Positions 9,219 through 16,437 of a stretch of DNA of 46,674 nt are shown here, one piece after another. Both the position numbers and the translations under genes were made by a program. This DNA is from Terriglobia bacterium. GTDB taxonomy: Bacteria; Acidobacteriota; Terriglobia; Bryobacterales; Bryobacteraceae. The stretch's first letter is position 1; the number at the start of each line of letters is the position of its first letter. A model generated the notes under the pieces. It made no database searches. It saw only the letters and a list, made by a program, of their open reading frames with translations, and was not told where the DNA came from. The stretch is from positions 1 through 46,674 of the forward strand of contig PSRJ01000258.1 in assembly GCA_003175985.1 (NCBI GenBank), in the 5' to 3' direction.

Positions 9219-9815
9219 ATGCAGAATTCCGCCAAAAATTGCCGGATATTTGCGGTAATACCGTTAGTCCTCGGGCTACTCTTCTGTGGGGTTTTCACCC
9301 CGGCCAAAGCCGATATTACTCTCACGATTTCGTATTTCTACACGGGTTCCGATGGGTTGGGCAACCCGGAGACCGTAACAGGGAATGGGGTGCTGATCCT
9401 TTCCGGTACGGCGGGAAATTACATTACACAAACCGGGTCGTACATCAACCGTTCGGTCAATGGCGGCCCTGCCGTAACGTTCAACTGGGAAGATATCAAT
9501 AGTTTTTTTCAGGGAAATATCGCCAACGACAATGTCGTCTACTACCCCAACACGCCCTATTTCAGCGGCAGCACCACTGATGGAGGAGTCGCTTTTATGA
9601 CTGCCGGGGATACCGATGAGATCAGGCTTTGGTGGGACGGCACCGGTTACAGTGAGGATGAGTTTGTTATGGGGTCCGAATTCCCCACCGGTAATGGTAT
9701 TGAACAACTGACCCTGACGGAAACTCCCGAGCCATCCGCTCTTTTCTCCGTGCTGGCGATCCTGGCCGTTCTAGCCGTCGTGCGCTGGAAACAACCCGGA
9801 GCAGTGCGCCGATAG
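9219..9815 (+). CDS. PEP-CTERM sorted exported protein
   Basis: A 198-residue protein with an N-terminal signal peptide (MQNSAKNCRIFAVIPL... ending TPAKAD) and a C-terminal sorting signal: PEPSAL, a hydrophobic helix (VLAILAVLAVV), then RWKQPGAVRR. This is the PEP-CTERM arrangement recognised by exosortase, which cleaves and hands proteins to the cell surface. The mature region is rich in Gly, Asn, Thr and Tyr, with no recognised domain. The open frame extends upstream to a TTG at 9174, but ATG 9219 gives a proper signal peptide. No exosortase gene is in the window. Confidence 0.8.
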   Translation: MQNSAKNCRIFAVIPLVLGLLFCGVFTPAKADITLTISYFYTGSDGLGNPETVTGNGVLILSGTAGNYITQTGSYINRSVNGGPAVTFNWEDINSFFQGNIANDNVVYYPNTPYFSGSTTDGGVAFMTAGDTDEIRLWWDGTGYSEDEFVMGSEFPTGNGIEQLTLTETPEPSALFSVLAILAVLAVVRWKQPGAVRR

Positions 9816-9858
9816 ATGAGTGCGTCAAGCAGTATCCCAATTATTCTGCTTTAGTGGG

Positions 9859-9876
9859 GCGGGCAATTCTGCCCGC
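9859..9876. terminator. Hairpin between convergent genes
   Basis: Arms GCGGGCA (9859-9865) and TGCCCGC (9870-9876) are perfect around a four-base loop. The position between convergent genes suits a bidirectional terminator, but no T-run follows on either strand. Confidence 0.45.
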
Positions 9877-9888
9877 GGACCTACTGCA

Positions 9889-11007
9889 CTAGGTTTTCGC
9901 CAGAATACGTTCCAGTATCTCCGGAATCTCGAACACTGCATGGTTTTGGAGCCGCCGGGTAGCCGCTCGAAACTGCCGGTAAGCGGCCGGTTCGACAAGT
10001 TGGTCCACTGCCCGGGCAATTCCCCGAAAGTTCGGCAGGACGATTCCGATTCCCTCCTCCCGGATCCACTCGGCGTTGTACCGCTCCTGCGGCAGAGTCC
10101 ACGCGTTGCGCTCGACGATCACGGGAAGGTGCATGAATACAGCCTCGCTCAGGCTCCCCGGGCCCGGCTTCCCGATAAAGTAGTCGGCGAGCTGCATGTA
10201 TTTCGGAACTTCCTTCGTGAAGCCCTCCACGAACAGCGGCGCGCGATGGGGGAGGGCCCGCAGCTTCGACGCCAGCTCGCGGTTGTGCCCACAAATCAAA
10301 AGGAGCTGCCGGTCCGGCAGCCGGCGCGCAATCTCGAGCATGACGCTCGATCCCTGGCCTCCAAACAGGACGAGCCCCACAGGAAGCCGGGGATCGAAGC
10401 CCAGTGCCGCGAGCGCTGCGGCCCTCTCCTTTTCCGCCAATGGCGGAATTTCGTAGAAACCCGGATTCAGGATCATTCCGGAAACGCGAAATACCCTGGA
10501 TCGGTCATGCCCTAACTCCAGTGCCTGCTGCACGGCCTTGTCGGAGCCGCAAATCAGATACTGCTGTTGGCGTTCGATCCAAAAGTGCGGCGGGTAATCA
10601 GCGATATCCGTCAGGATGGTCACCATCGGCGCGCCTGGCAGGCTCTGCCGCAGCGCCCTGTTGAAGTTCGGAATCACCGAAACCACCAGGTCCGGCCTGT
10701 CTTTCTTCCACAGTTCTTCGAGCAGGCGGACCTGTTGCCTGTGAAACAGGCGGATTACTAGGTGCATGCCGGCCGTCAGTTGCGGCGAGCCGAGCGTCCA
10801 CCCTTTCTTGAGCAGCGCGTTATACACATCCTGCAGGCGAAGCCCGGTGAGTTTGCGGAAAACATCAATGGAATCCAGCAGCTCCTGCAAATTGACCATG
10901 CGGATTTCGAAGGGCCGGCTCTGTTGTTCGATAACCCGGCGCAAAGCCGTGGCGGCGGCTCGATGGCCGCCGCCGGCATCGAAGAAAACGAAGTGGAGCT
11001 TGCGCAC
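9889..11007 (-). CDS. MGDG-synthase-like family 28 glycosyltransferase
   Basis: A 372-residue protein in the GT28 family. The N-terminal third (FFDAGGGHRAAATALR) matches the MGDG-synthase N-domain, which binds the lipid acceptor. The C-terminal half has the nucleotide-sugar-binding features VLFGGQGSSVMLE, CGHNRELASKL, VEGFTKEVPKYMQLADYFIGKPGPGSLSEA. It would transfer a hexose to diacylglycerol or a related membrane lipid at the cytoplasmic face. Lipid and sugar specificity cannot be read. The gene is six bases downstream of the M23 peptidase on the same strand, so it is probably the last gene of an envelope-related unit. Confidence 0.87.
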   Translation of the reverse strand: MRKLHFVFFDAGGGHRAAATALRRVIEQQSRPFEIRMVNLQELLDSIDVFRKLTGLRLQDVYNALLKKGWTLGSPQLTAGMHLVIRLFHRQQVRLLEELWKKDRPDLVVSVIPNFNRALRQSLPGAPMVTILTDIADYPPHFWIERQQQYLICGSDKAVQQALELGHDRSRVFRVSGMILNPGFYEIPPLAEKERAAALAALGFDPRLPVGLVLFGGQGSSVMLEIARRLPDRQLLLICGHNRELASKLRALPHRAPLFVEGFTKEVPKYMQLADYFIGKPGPGSLSEAVFMHLPVIVERNAWTLPQERYNAEWIREEGIGIVLPNFRGIARAVDQLVEPAAYRQFRAATRRLQNHAVFEIPEILERILAKT

Positions 11008-11013
11008 TGGAGG

Positions 11014-12327
11014 CTACTTGCCGGGCTCCAGCTTGCTTAGAATGCGGTCGTGAATCCAGTGTTCATCCCACCATTCCCGCGGGTTGATCTGCACGCCATC
11101 GATCTGCATCCCGAAATGAACGTGAACGCCTTCCGCCAGGCCTGTGGAACCGGCGACCCCCATCTTTCCACCCTTCTTCACCAGGTCGCCTTCTTTCAGA
11201 TCGATTTTCTGCATGTGGCCGTAGATCGACTGCAGGCCGTAACCGTGGTCGAGCACCACGCAATTGCCGTAGATGCCTAAATTGCCGGCCCACACTACGC
11301 GTCCGTCGTTCGCGGCATTTACCGGGGCGTTGGCCACATCGGAAAGGTCGAAGCCCAGGTGCACCTGGCGGTCTACCATCTTGCCGTTGTATTTGTAATC
11401 CCGCACATCGGCAAAGTTTGCCTCTTCCTTCCCATAGTGAATGAACGCCCCGTTCCACAGGATCTTCTCTTCGGTCTTGAGCCGCAGATCGGCGAGCTGC
11501 TGATTATTTTTGCGGCGCATTTCACCATTGATTTTGAGAAAACGCGAAAGCAGGTCAGGGCCCGGCGCCAGTGTCCCATCGGGATCGATGTTATTCACCA
11601 GCTTCTCCATGAGCGAGTCGGTCAGCACGAAGTCGCGCTCCCGGAATTTCTTCGGAAACAGCTTGAACCAGAAATGGCCGGTCGCTTCGGTGCCCGCCAC
11701 GTTCCGCGCATAAACCAATGGTGTGATATCGGGCGGCAGATCCCAGGCATACGCAAACATCGAAAACCGGTGGGACGCCTCCTGGCCGGGCAACGGAAAG
11801 CTGCGGAACACGTGCGGTCCCACCTTGGCGCCTGCGTCATTCCAGGAACCGCTGGCCGTAAAGGTGACCAGTTCCATACCGGCCTGGTTGATGTAGTGCT
11901 GCAAATCGTCGGGAATCACGCGCGGCGCCGAGAGCACCACGTCCACTTCGGCTTCCGCCGTATCGGTACTGCCGCGCAGATCGTTCGAAACCGCCTCCAC
12001 GAGTAGTTTCGCCTTGCCCTCTTTGATGTTCGGAGCCTTGTTTTTCCCGGCCTCGAACGTAACAGTCCGCGCCGGCTCGTGCCGGTTCCAGAGGAGGCGC
12101 CGCGCGGGCGCAGTCTGTTCGTAAATGGGGTATCGCGCGCCATTCTGTTCCAGATACGCGCTCACCCGCCGCACACCGTGCGGATTCGAAACGTGGAGAG
12201 TGACCGGCGTTGCCAAACCGACAGACTTAACCGGCGGACTCATGCTCAGCGCCGAATTAGACGACAGGACCAGCAGCACCCCTACGCCGCCCACCAGAAG
12301 GACAACCAGTGCCAGAATGATTTTCAC
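11014..12327 (-). CDS. M23 family metallopeptidase
   Basis: A 437-residue exported peptidoglycan-type peptidase. A hydrophobic N-terminus (residues 3-22) acts as anchor or signal. The middle region (about 30-300) is beta-rich and unassigned. The C-terminal LytM/M23 domain carries the Zn-ligand motifs HLGFD (about residue 324) and HVHFG (about residue 400), with YGNCVVLDHGYGLQSIYGHM between. M23 enzymes cut peptide crosslinks in peptidoglycan, or act as non-catalytic activators when ligands are missing; here the ligands are present. The start overlaps the S9 peptidase stop by four bases (ATGA). Confidence 0.9.
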   Translation of the reverse strand: MKIILALVVLLVGGVGVLLVLSSNSALSMSPPVKSVGLATPVTLHVSNPHGVRRVSAYLEQNGARYPIYEQTAPARRLLWNRHEPARTVTFEAGKNKAPNIKEGKAKLLVEAVSNDLRGSTDTAEAEVDVVLSAPRVIPDDLQHYINQAGMELVTFTASGSWNDAGAKVGPHVFRSFPLPGQEASHRFSMFAYAWDLPPDITPLVYARNVAGTEATGHFWFKLFPKKFRERDFVLTDSLMEKLVNNIDPDGTLAPGPDLLSRFLKINGEMRRKNNQQLADLRLKTEEKILWNGAFIHYGKEEANFADVRDYKYNGKMVDRQVHLGFDLSDVANAPVNAANDGRVVWAGNLGIYGNCVVLDHGYGLQSIYGHMQKIDLKEGDLVKKGGKMGVAGSTGLAEGVHVHFGMQIDGVQINPREWWDEHWIHDRILSKLEPGK

Positions 12328-14348
12328 TTTTTCACCCAGGAGTCAAGCCACTCTACGAAGGTCTTGTACCACAGTGCGCTGTTCTGCGGCTTCAATACCC
12401 AGTGACCTTCATCGGGAAACACCAGAAGCTTGGAAGGAACTTTTTGGAGTTGCAGTGCCGTAAAAAGCTGAAGCGACTGTGTATATGGCACGCGAAAGTC
12501 CTGTTCCCCATGTATTACCAGCATGGGCGTGTGAAAATCCTTTACGAAATTGCTGGGAGACCACTGGGCATAAGCTTCCGGTTTATCCCACGGCGTGCCG
12601 CCCATCTCCCAGGCAGGAAACCAGAGTTCCTCGGTCGCGCCGAATTCGCTGACCAGATCGTAGACGCCGGAGTGAGAAATCAAGGCCTTGAAACGCTGTG
12701 TATGACCTTCGATCCAATCGGTCATGTAGCCGCCATAAGAACCGCCCGCCGCGGTCAAACGGCTGCCATCGGCATAGGGCATTTCGGTGACGATGTGGTC
12801 GGTAACCGCCATCAGGTCGTCGAAAGCGCGGCCACCCCAGTCACTATTGATCTCATCGATAAACTTCTGGCCATAGCCCGTGGAACCGCGCGGGTTTGAT
12901 TCCACAACGACATATCCCGCGGAGGCGAAAACCTGCGCGTTCCAGCGATAGGTCCAGGAGTGCCCCCAAAATCCCTCGGGTCCGCCATGAATCAACAGGA
13001 TGACCGGGTATTTCTCCTCCGGCCGGAAACCCGGAGGCTTGACGACAAAGCTCTGCACCCGCGACCCATCCGGAGTGTCCACCCAAAACTCCTCCAGGGG
13101 CGTCAATTGGTGGCTGTTCAGCACGCCATCGTTCAAATGAGTAAGCGCAACCGGGACACCGCCGCTGGAGAAGGCGCGGTAAATCTCATTGGGCGAAACG
13201 CCGGTTTGCTGCACATAAACCATGGACTTGCCATCGCGGCTCAATTGCATGTCATCGAGGACGCCGTCGCCGCTCGCCGCGACGCGAATGGCCCCTCCCG
13301 TGACCGGAATGAGCTGAATCGCCTGCCGGCCGCGGTCGGTGGTGGTGAAGAACAGGCTCGTCGAATCCGGTGACCAGGTGAAGTTCGTCACCCAGCGGTC
13401 GAGACTTTCAGTCAGATTCGTCACTTTGCCCGAGGCGCGTTCCAGGAGCATCAGACGCCACCGGTCGCTTTCGTATCCGGCACGGAATTGCGCCCGCCAG
13501 GCGAGGTATTTGCCATCCGGAGAATAACGGGGCGACACATCGGCCCCGGGGGTTGCTGTGATCTTGCGAGTCTGTCCTCCATTCAATGGCACTACGTACA
13601 GATCGGAATTCGTGCTGGAAGCGGGCACGGCATCGGTGTTCATCGCATAGCAAACTTCCGTCCCATCCGGCGAAACATCGTAATCGTCGATGCCATCCAG
13701 CGAAAAAGGCGGGACATCACGCGCGCCAGGCGTCAGGTCTTTGGGCGAGCCTCCTTCCATAGGCACGGAAAAAAGATGGCTGCGCCGCTTGGACTGCCAT
13801 GTCGTCCAGTGCCGGTACAAGAGTTCGGTGTAGATGCGTGCCTTAACGGGGCTTGCTTTCTCGGCATCCAGATTTTTCCGGTTGCAGGCATCGTCCGCCC
13901 CGCACTCCGGATACACCGAGGAGGTGAACAGCAGGTTCTTACCTTCCGGGGAAAATAGAACTCCGTCAGCTTCCGCGCTGAAATTCGTCACCTGCCTGGT
14001 GTTGGAACCATCCGCGTCCATCAGCCAGACCTGCGATGAGCCGCTGCGGTCGGACACGTAGGCGATGTGTTTCGAATCCGGCGACCAGCGGGCCCTCTCG
14101 TTGCTCTCGCCCTGATGCGTGATCTGCTTCGGTGTGCCACCCGCCAGCGGGACCATCCAGATCTGCTGCGGCTTTTTGTTGGAGGGTAAGTCCACGTTTT
14201 GGACTGTGAATGACACCCATTGGCCATCGGGAGAGATCTGGGGGTCGCTGATGCGTTTCAGTTCCAGCAGCGCGTTAATATCGAACGGCTGCTTTTGCGC
14301 GAGCAGCAGCGGTGCAAATGCCGAAAAAAGCAGCAGCCGGCGGAACAT
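12324..14348 (-). CDS. S9 family peptidase (acylaminoacyl-peptidase/DPP-like)
   Basis: A 674-residue exported serine peptidase. A signal peptide (residues 1-17, ending LLLAQ) precedes a beta-propeller of WD40-like PD40 repeats (SPDGQWVSF, SPDSKHIAY, SPEGKNLLF, SPDGKYLAW, SPDSTSLFF). The alpha/beta-hydrolase domain (about 420-674) has the nucleophile in GGSYGGY (about S535), an Asp in HGEQDFRVP (about 616) and a His in DEGHW (about 648). Such enzymes trim oligopeptides from the N-terminus or remove acylated residues. It is translationally coupled to the downstream M23 gene, suggesting a shared role in envelope or peptide turnover (inference). Confidence 0.93.
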   Translation of the reverse strand: MFRRLLLFSAFAPLLLAQKQPFDINALLELKRISDPQISPDGQWVSFTVQNVDLPSNKKPQQIWMVPLAGGTPKQITHQGESNERARWSPDSKHIAYVSDRSGSSQVWLMDADGSNTRQVTNFSAEADGVLFSPEGKNLLFTSSVYPECGADDACNRKNLDAEKASPVKARIYTELLYRHWTTWQSKRRSHLFSVPMEGGSPKDLTPGARDVPPFSLDGIDDYDVSPDGTEVCYAMNTDAVPASSTNSDLYVVPLNGGQTRKITATPGADVSPRYSPDGKYLAWRAQFRAGYESDRWRLMLLERASGKVTNLTESLDRWVTNFTWSPDSTSLFFTTTDRGRQAIQLIPVTGGAIRVAASGDGVLDDMQLSRDGKSMVYVQQTGVSPNEIYRAFSSGGVPVALTHLNDGVLNSHQLTPLEEFWVDTPDGSRVQSFVVKPPGFRPEEKYPVILLIHGGPEGFWGHSWTYRWNAQVFASAGYVVVESNPRGSTGYGQKFIDEINSDWGGRAFDDLMAVTDHIVTEMPYADGSRLTAAGGSYGGYMTDWIEGHTQRFKALISHSGVYDLVSEFGATEELWFPAWEMGGTPWDKPEAYAQWSPSNFVKDFHTPMLVIHGEQDFRVPYTQSLQLFTALQLQKVPSKLLVFPDEGHWVLKPQNSALWYKTFVEWLDSWVKK

Positions 14349-14382
14349 ACCACTGATTGTAACGCCCGGAGAGACTCAGCCC

Positions 14383-15012
14383 TTACTGGCCTTGCACGGA
14401 TGGTTCGCCAATGGTGCGCGGCGCGTGGCTGCGTAACGACGCGCATTCTTTCTTGCCGAATTGCAGAGTCCCGGCGAGCAACTCTTCCACACTGTACGCG
14501 GCTTTCGCAATTCCTTTTCCGGCATGCTCTTTGGTGTGCGCCAAAAGATGATAAAGCTCGTGCGCGAGGATGCGTGCAATGGCGCGGCCCAGGACCTCAT
14601 CGCGTTTGGCGAACGGCATTCCGATCAGATCGCGCTGTACAAAGAGGCGCAAGCCATCGCAATTCACGTCGATGAAGGGAAGAATTTCTCCGTCACTAAT
14701 ATGGGTCCACCCCAGCGGGCCAGGGTATCCGGCGTCGGACCGAAGACCGGAGGCATCACATTCGCCTTTAAAGTGGATAACGGCTAACTGGGTGGAAACC
14801 CGGCCGCCTGCATCGGACAGCGGATACCATTCGAAGCGAACCCCGGCAGGCGACATGATCGCCTCCAGTTCATCTTCAATGGCTTCTACCAGGGGAGGCG
14901 CAGGCTCCTGTTGGAAGTGTGTGTACAAGGTGACCGGTGCGGAGTTGGCATCCCGCGCACCCCCGAACGCGGGCATAACGCCCAGCACCAGGCAAAACAT
15001 CAATATTCGCAC
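14383..15012 (-). CDS. Small exported protein with an HExxH motif
   Basis: A 209-residue protein starting at GTG 15012, with a signal peptide (to about residue 18, MPAFGGA). Around residue 150 it carries ARILAHELYHLLAHTKEH, an HExxH zinc motif flanked by extra His. A VEELL segment about 25-30 residues further could supply a third ligand Glu, as in gluzincins. This suggests a small periplasmic metallopeptidase, but I recognise no defined family. It lies 34 bases upstream of the S9 peptidase on the same strand, so it could be a third peptidase of that cluster. Confidence 0.65.
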   Translation of the reverse strand: MRILMFCLVLGVMPAFGGARDANSAPVTLYTHFQQEPAPPLVEAIEDELEAIMSPAGVRFEWYPLSDAGGRVSTQLAVIHFKGECDASGLRSDAGYPGPLGWTHISDGEILPFIDVNCDGLRLFVQRDLIGMPFAKRDEVLGRAIARILAHELYHLLAHTKEHAGKGIAKAAYSVEELLAGTLQFGKKECASLRSHAPRTIGEPSVQGQ

Positions 15013-15043
15013 GTAGTCAGGGGCCTTTCCGGGAGCGGTAAAA

Positions 15044-15610
15044 TCACTGATTCCCGGTCACGGCGGCCCGAGAGCGATCAATCACCATTTCGGGGTGTTC
15101 CCGAACCATGGTGTTCGCGATGTGACACGTAAAACACAGCGGCAGAGCCGTTGCCAACGTTTGCAGCAAATCATCTGCCGGCACCTGGTTCCACTCCACA
15201 GAACATCTATCGGCGGTAAGCAGCGCAGGTTTACGTTCGGCCAGGTGAATTTCACCAATCGGCCGTCCGCACCAGGCGCAGTTCTTGCCTTCATACCAAT
15301 GCATCAGGATGTTGCGAACCAGGCAATCTTCAGGGGATCTTTCAATCTGGAAAACACAATCCTGCCCACAGCCGGCGCGCTCCGGCCACCGCGAACAACT
15401 GGTCAGCCGCAGCTTCAGGTCGCCCTTAAGCGCAGTGGACGCGGCGTGCCGCACATCGAGCGAGACGCCAGCGGGCGTGCGGCTCTCCGGACACGTGATG
15501 ACGCGCTTGCCACGATATTTCAACCAGGCGCTTCCCATTCTCCAGGCGGCAATCGCGATCAGAACGACTACTGCGGCGGTGATTAAGGCGGCCATGTTCA
15601 ACATAATCAC
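15044..15610 (-). CDS. Membrane-anchored Cys-rich protein with a CxxCH motif
   Basis: A 188-residue protein with an N-terminal transmembrane helix (about residues 5-27) and 11 Cys. Clusters are CPE at about 40, CSRWPERAGCGQDC (72-85), CLV at about 96, CAWCGRP (about 110-114), and CFTCH (about 158-162). CFTCH fits a c-type heme site; CAWCG fits a zinc-ribbon or thioredoxin-like CxxC pair. Distal Met ligands are not obvious. If the domain faces the periplasm the protein could be a redox or metal-binding anchor; if cytoplasmic, a zinc protein. I do not recognise a family. It diverges from the gene at 15804. Confidence 0.62.
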   Translation of the reverse strand: MIMLNMAALITAAVVVLIAIAAWRMGSAWLKYRGKRVITCPESRTPAGVSLDVRHAASTALKGDLKLRLTSCSRWPERAGCGQDCVFQIERSPEDCLVRNILMHWYEGKNCAWCGRPIGEIHLAERKPALLTADRCSVEWNQVPADDLLQTLATALPLCFTCHIANTMVREHPEMVIDRSRAAVTGNQ

Positions 15611-15658
15611 ATCCCTATGTCCGAAATAGCAACAAGATGACCACTCTCCCTTTTCTGG

Positions 15659-15689
15659 CTGTAAGGCTTTGAACCCAAAGATCTTACAG
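15659..15689. promoter_or_regulatory. 31-base nested inverted repeat in a divergent region
   Basis: CTGTAAG (15659-15665) pairs with CTTACAG (15683-15689), and inside them CTTTG (15667-15671) pairs with CAAAG (15676-15680), with AACC as loop. It sits between the Cys-rich protein and the exported protein at 15804, so an operator for either or a leader RNA hairpin is possible. Confidence 0.45.
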
Positions 15690-15738
15690 GGCTGACAGAG
15701 AGACCCGGCCAGGGACCGTGATTGAGCACTATTACTCA

Positions 15739-15770
15739 GGGGATTGCGCAGTTTCCCCCTTGTGGCGCAA
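15739..15770 (+). other. Interleaved complementary arms, possible pseudoknot
   Basis: GGGGA (15739-15743) is complementary to TCCCC (15754-15758), and TTGCGC (15744-15749) to GCGCAA (15765-15770). The order a-b-a'-b' is that of an H-type pseudoknot. It would be in the leader of the gene at 15804 if transcription starts upstream. Confidence 0.3.
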
Positions 15771-15803
15771 CGAGATTACGCAGCACGTCGTCTATAGGTA
15801 ACA

Positions 15804-16367
15804 GTGAGGCACTCTGTCTGGCTCATACCTGCGCTGTGCACGGCGTCCCTGGCCGCGGCGTACGGCGACTACCTGTCAATCCAGGATAAATTCCACCGCA
15901 TCGAAAGTGATCGGCTGCGCCCCGGGTCCCGCATCGAATTGACGGCGAAAGAGTTGAACGCCTATGTCGACCACGAGGTGGGTTCCGGGGCGGACGGCGT
16001 TCGCAATCCCAAATTGGAACTGCCGGCCCCAGGTGTCGCCCGCGCCAGTGCTCTTGTCGACTTCGCGAAGATTCGCCGCTCCCAGGGCCATCCTCCCGGT
16101 TGGCTGATGTCTAAGCTACTGGAGGGCGAACGCCCGGTGAGCGTGACCGCTCGCATCCGCTCCGGCCAGGGTCAAGCTACTGTTGACGTGCAGCGCGTGG
16201 AAATCTCGGGTATCGAAATCGACGGGCGTACATTGGATTTTCTAATCCAATACGTTCTTCTGCCTGCTTACCCCAACGCGGTGGTGGGGCGTTCCTTCGA
16301 GCTCGCACACCACATCGAGAAACTCGACATCCAGCCGGCGGCGGTCGGGGTGATCATCGGCCGCTAA
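15804..16367 (+). CDS. Exported protein of unknown function
   Basis: A 187-residue protein beginning at GTG 15804. The hydrophobic N-terminus (SVWLIPALCTASLAAAYG) is a likely signal peptide. The remainder alternates short beta-like stretches (ASALVDFAKIR, VSVTARIRSGQGQATVDVQRVEISG) and ends IQPAAVGVIIGR. This is reminiscent of periplasmic lipid-binding or AsmA-like folds, but that is a weak structural guess. The start is supported by signal-peptide charge rather than by a strong ribosome site. It precedes the RND genes by 70 bases on the same strand, but a separate TATACT at 16386 suggests that they may have their own promoter. Confidence 0.65.
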   Translation: MRHSVWLIPALCTASLAAAYGDYLSIQDKFHRIESDRLRPGSRIELTAKELNAYVDHEVGSGADGVRNPKLELPAPGVARASALVDFAKIRRSQGHPPGWLMSKLLEGERPVSVTARIRSGQGQATVDVQRVEISGIEIDGRTLDFLIQYVLLPAYPNAVVGRSFELAHHIEKLDIQPAAVGVIIGR

Positions 16368-16437
16368 CCGCTTACGCCGTTCAGGTATACTACTTCCTGC
16401 CCGGCCTGCGCAGTCCGCTTCCCGGCAACACGAGACC

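Noticed and set aside
9859-9876. Canonical intrinsic terminator between the PEP-CTERM gene and the glycosyltransferase
   Set aside because: The hairpin is real but has no T-run on either strand, so it is kept only as a hairpin with modest confidence.
15761-15785. Sigma-54 promoter at TGGCGCAACGAG
   Set aside because: The required GC is absent at ten bases after GG, so the -12 element is missing.
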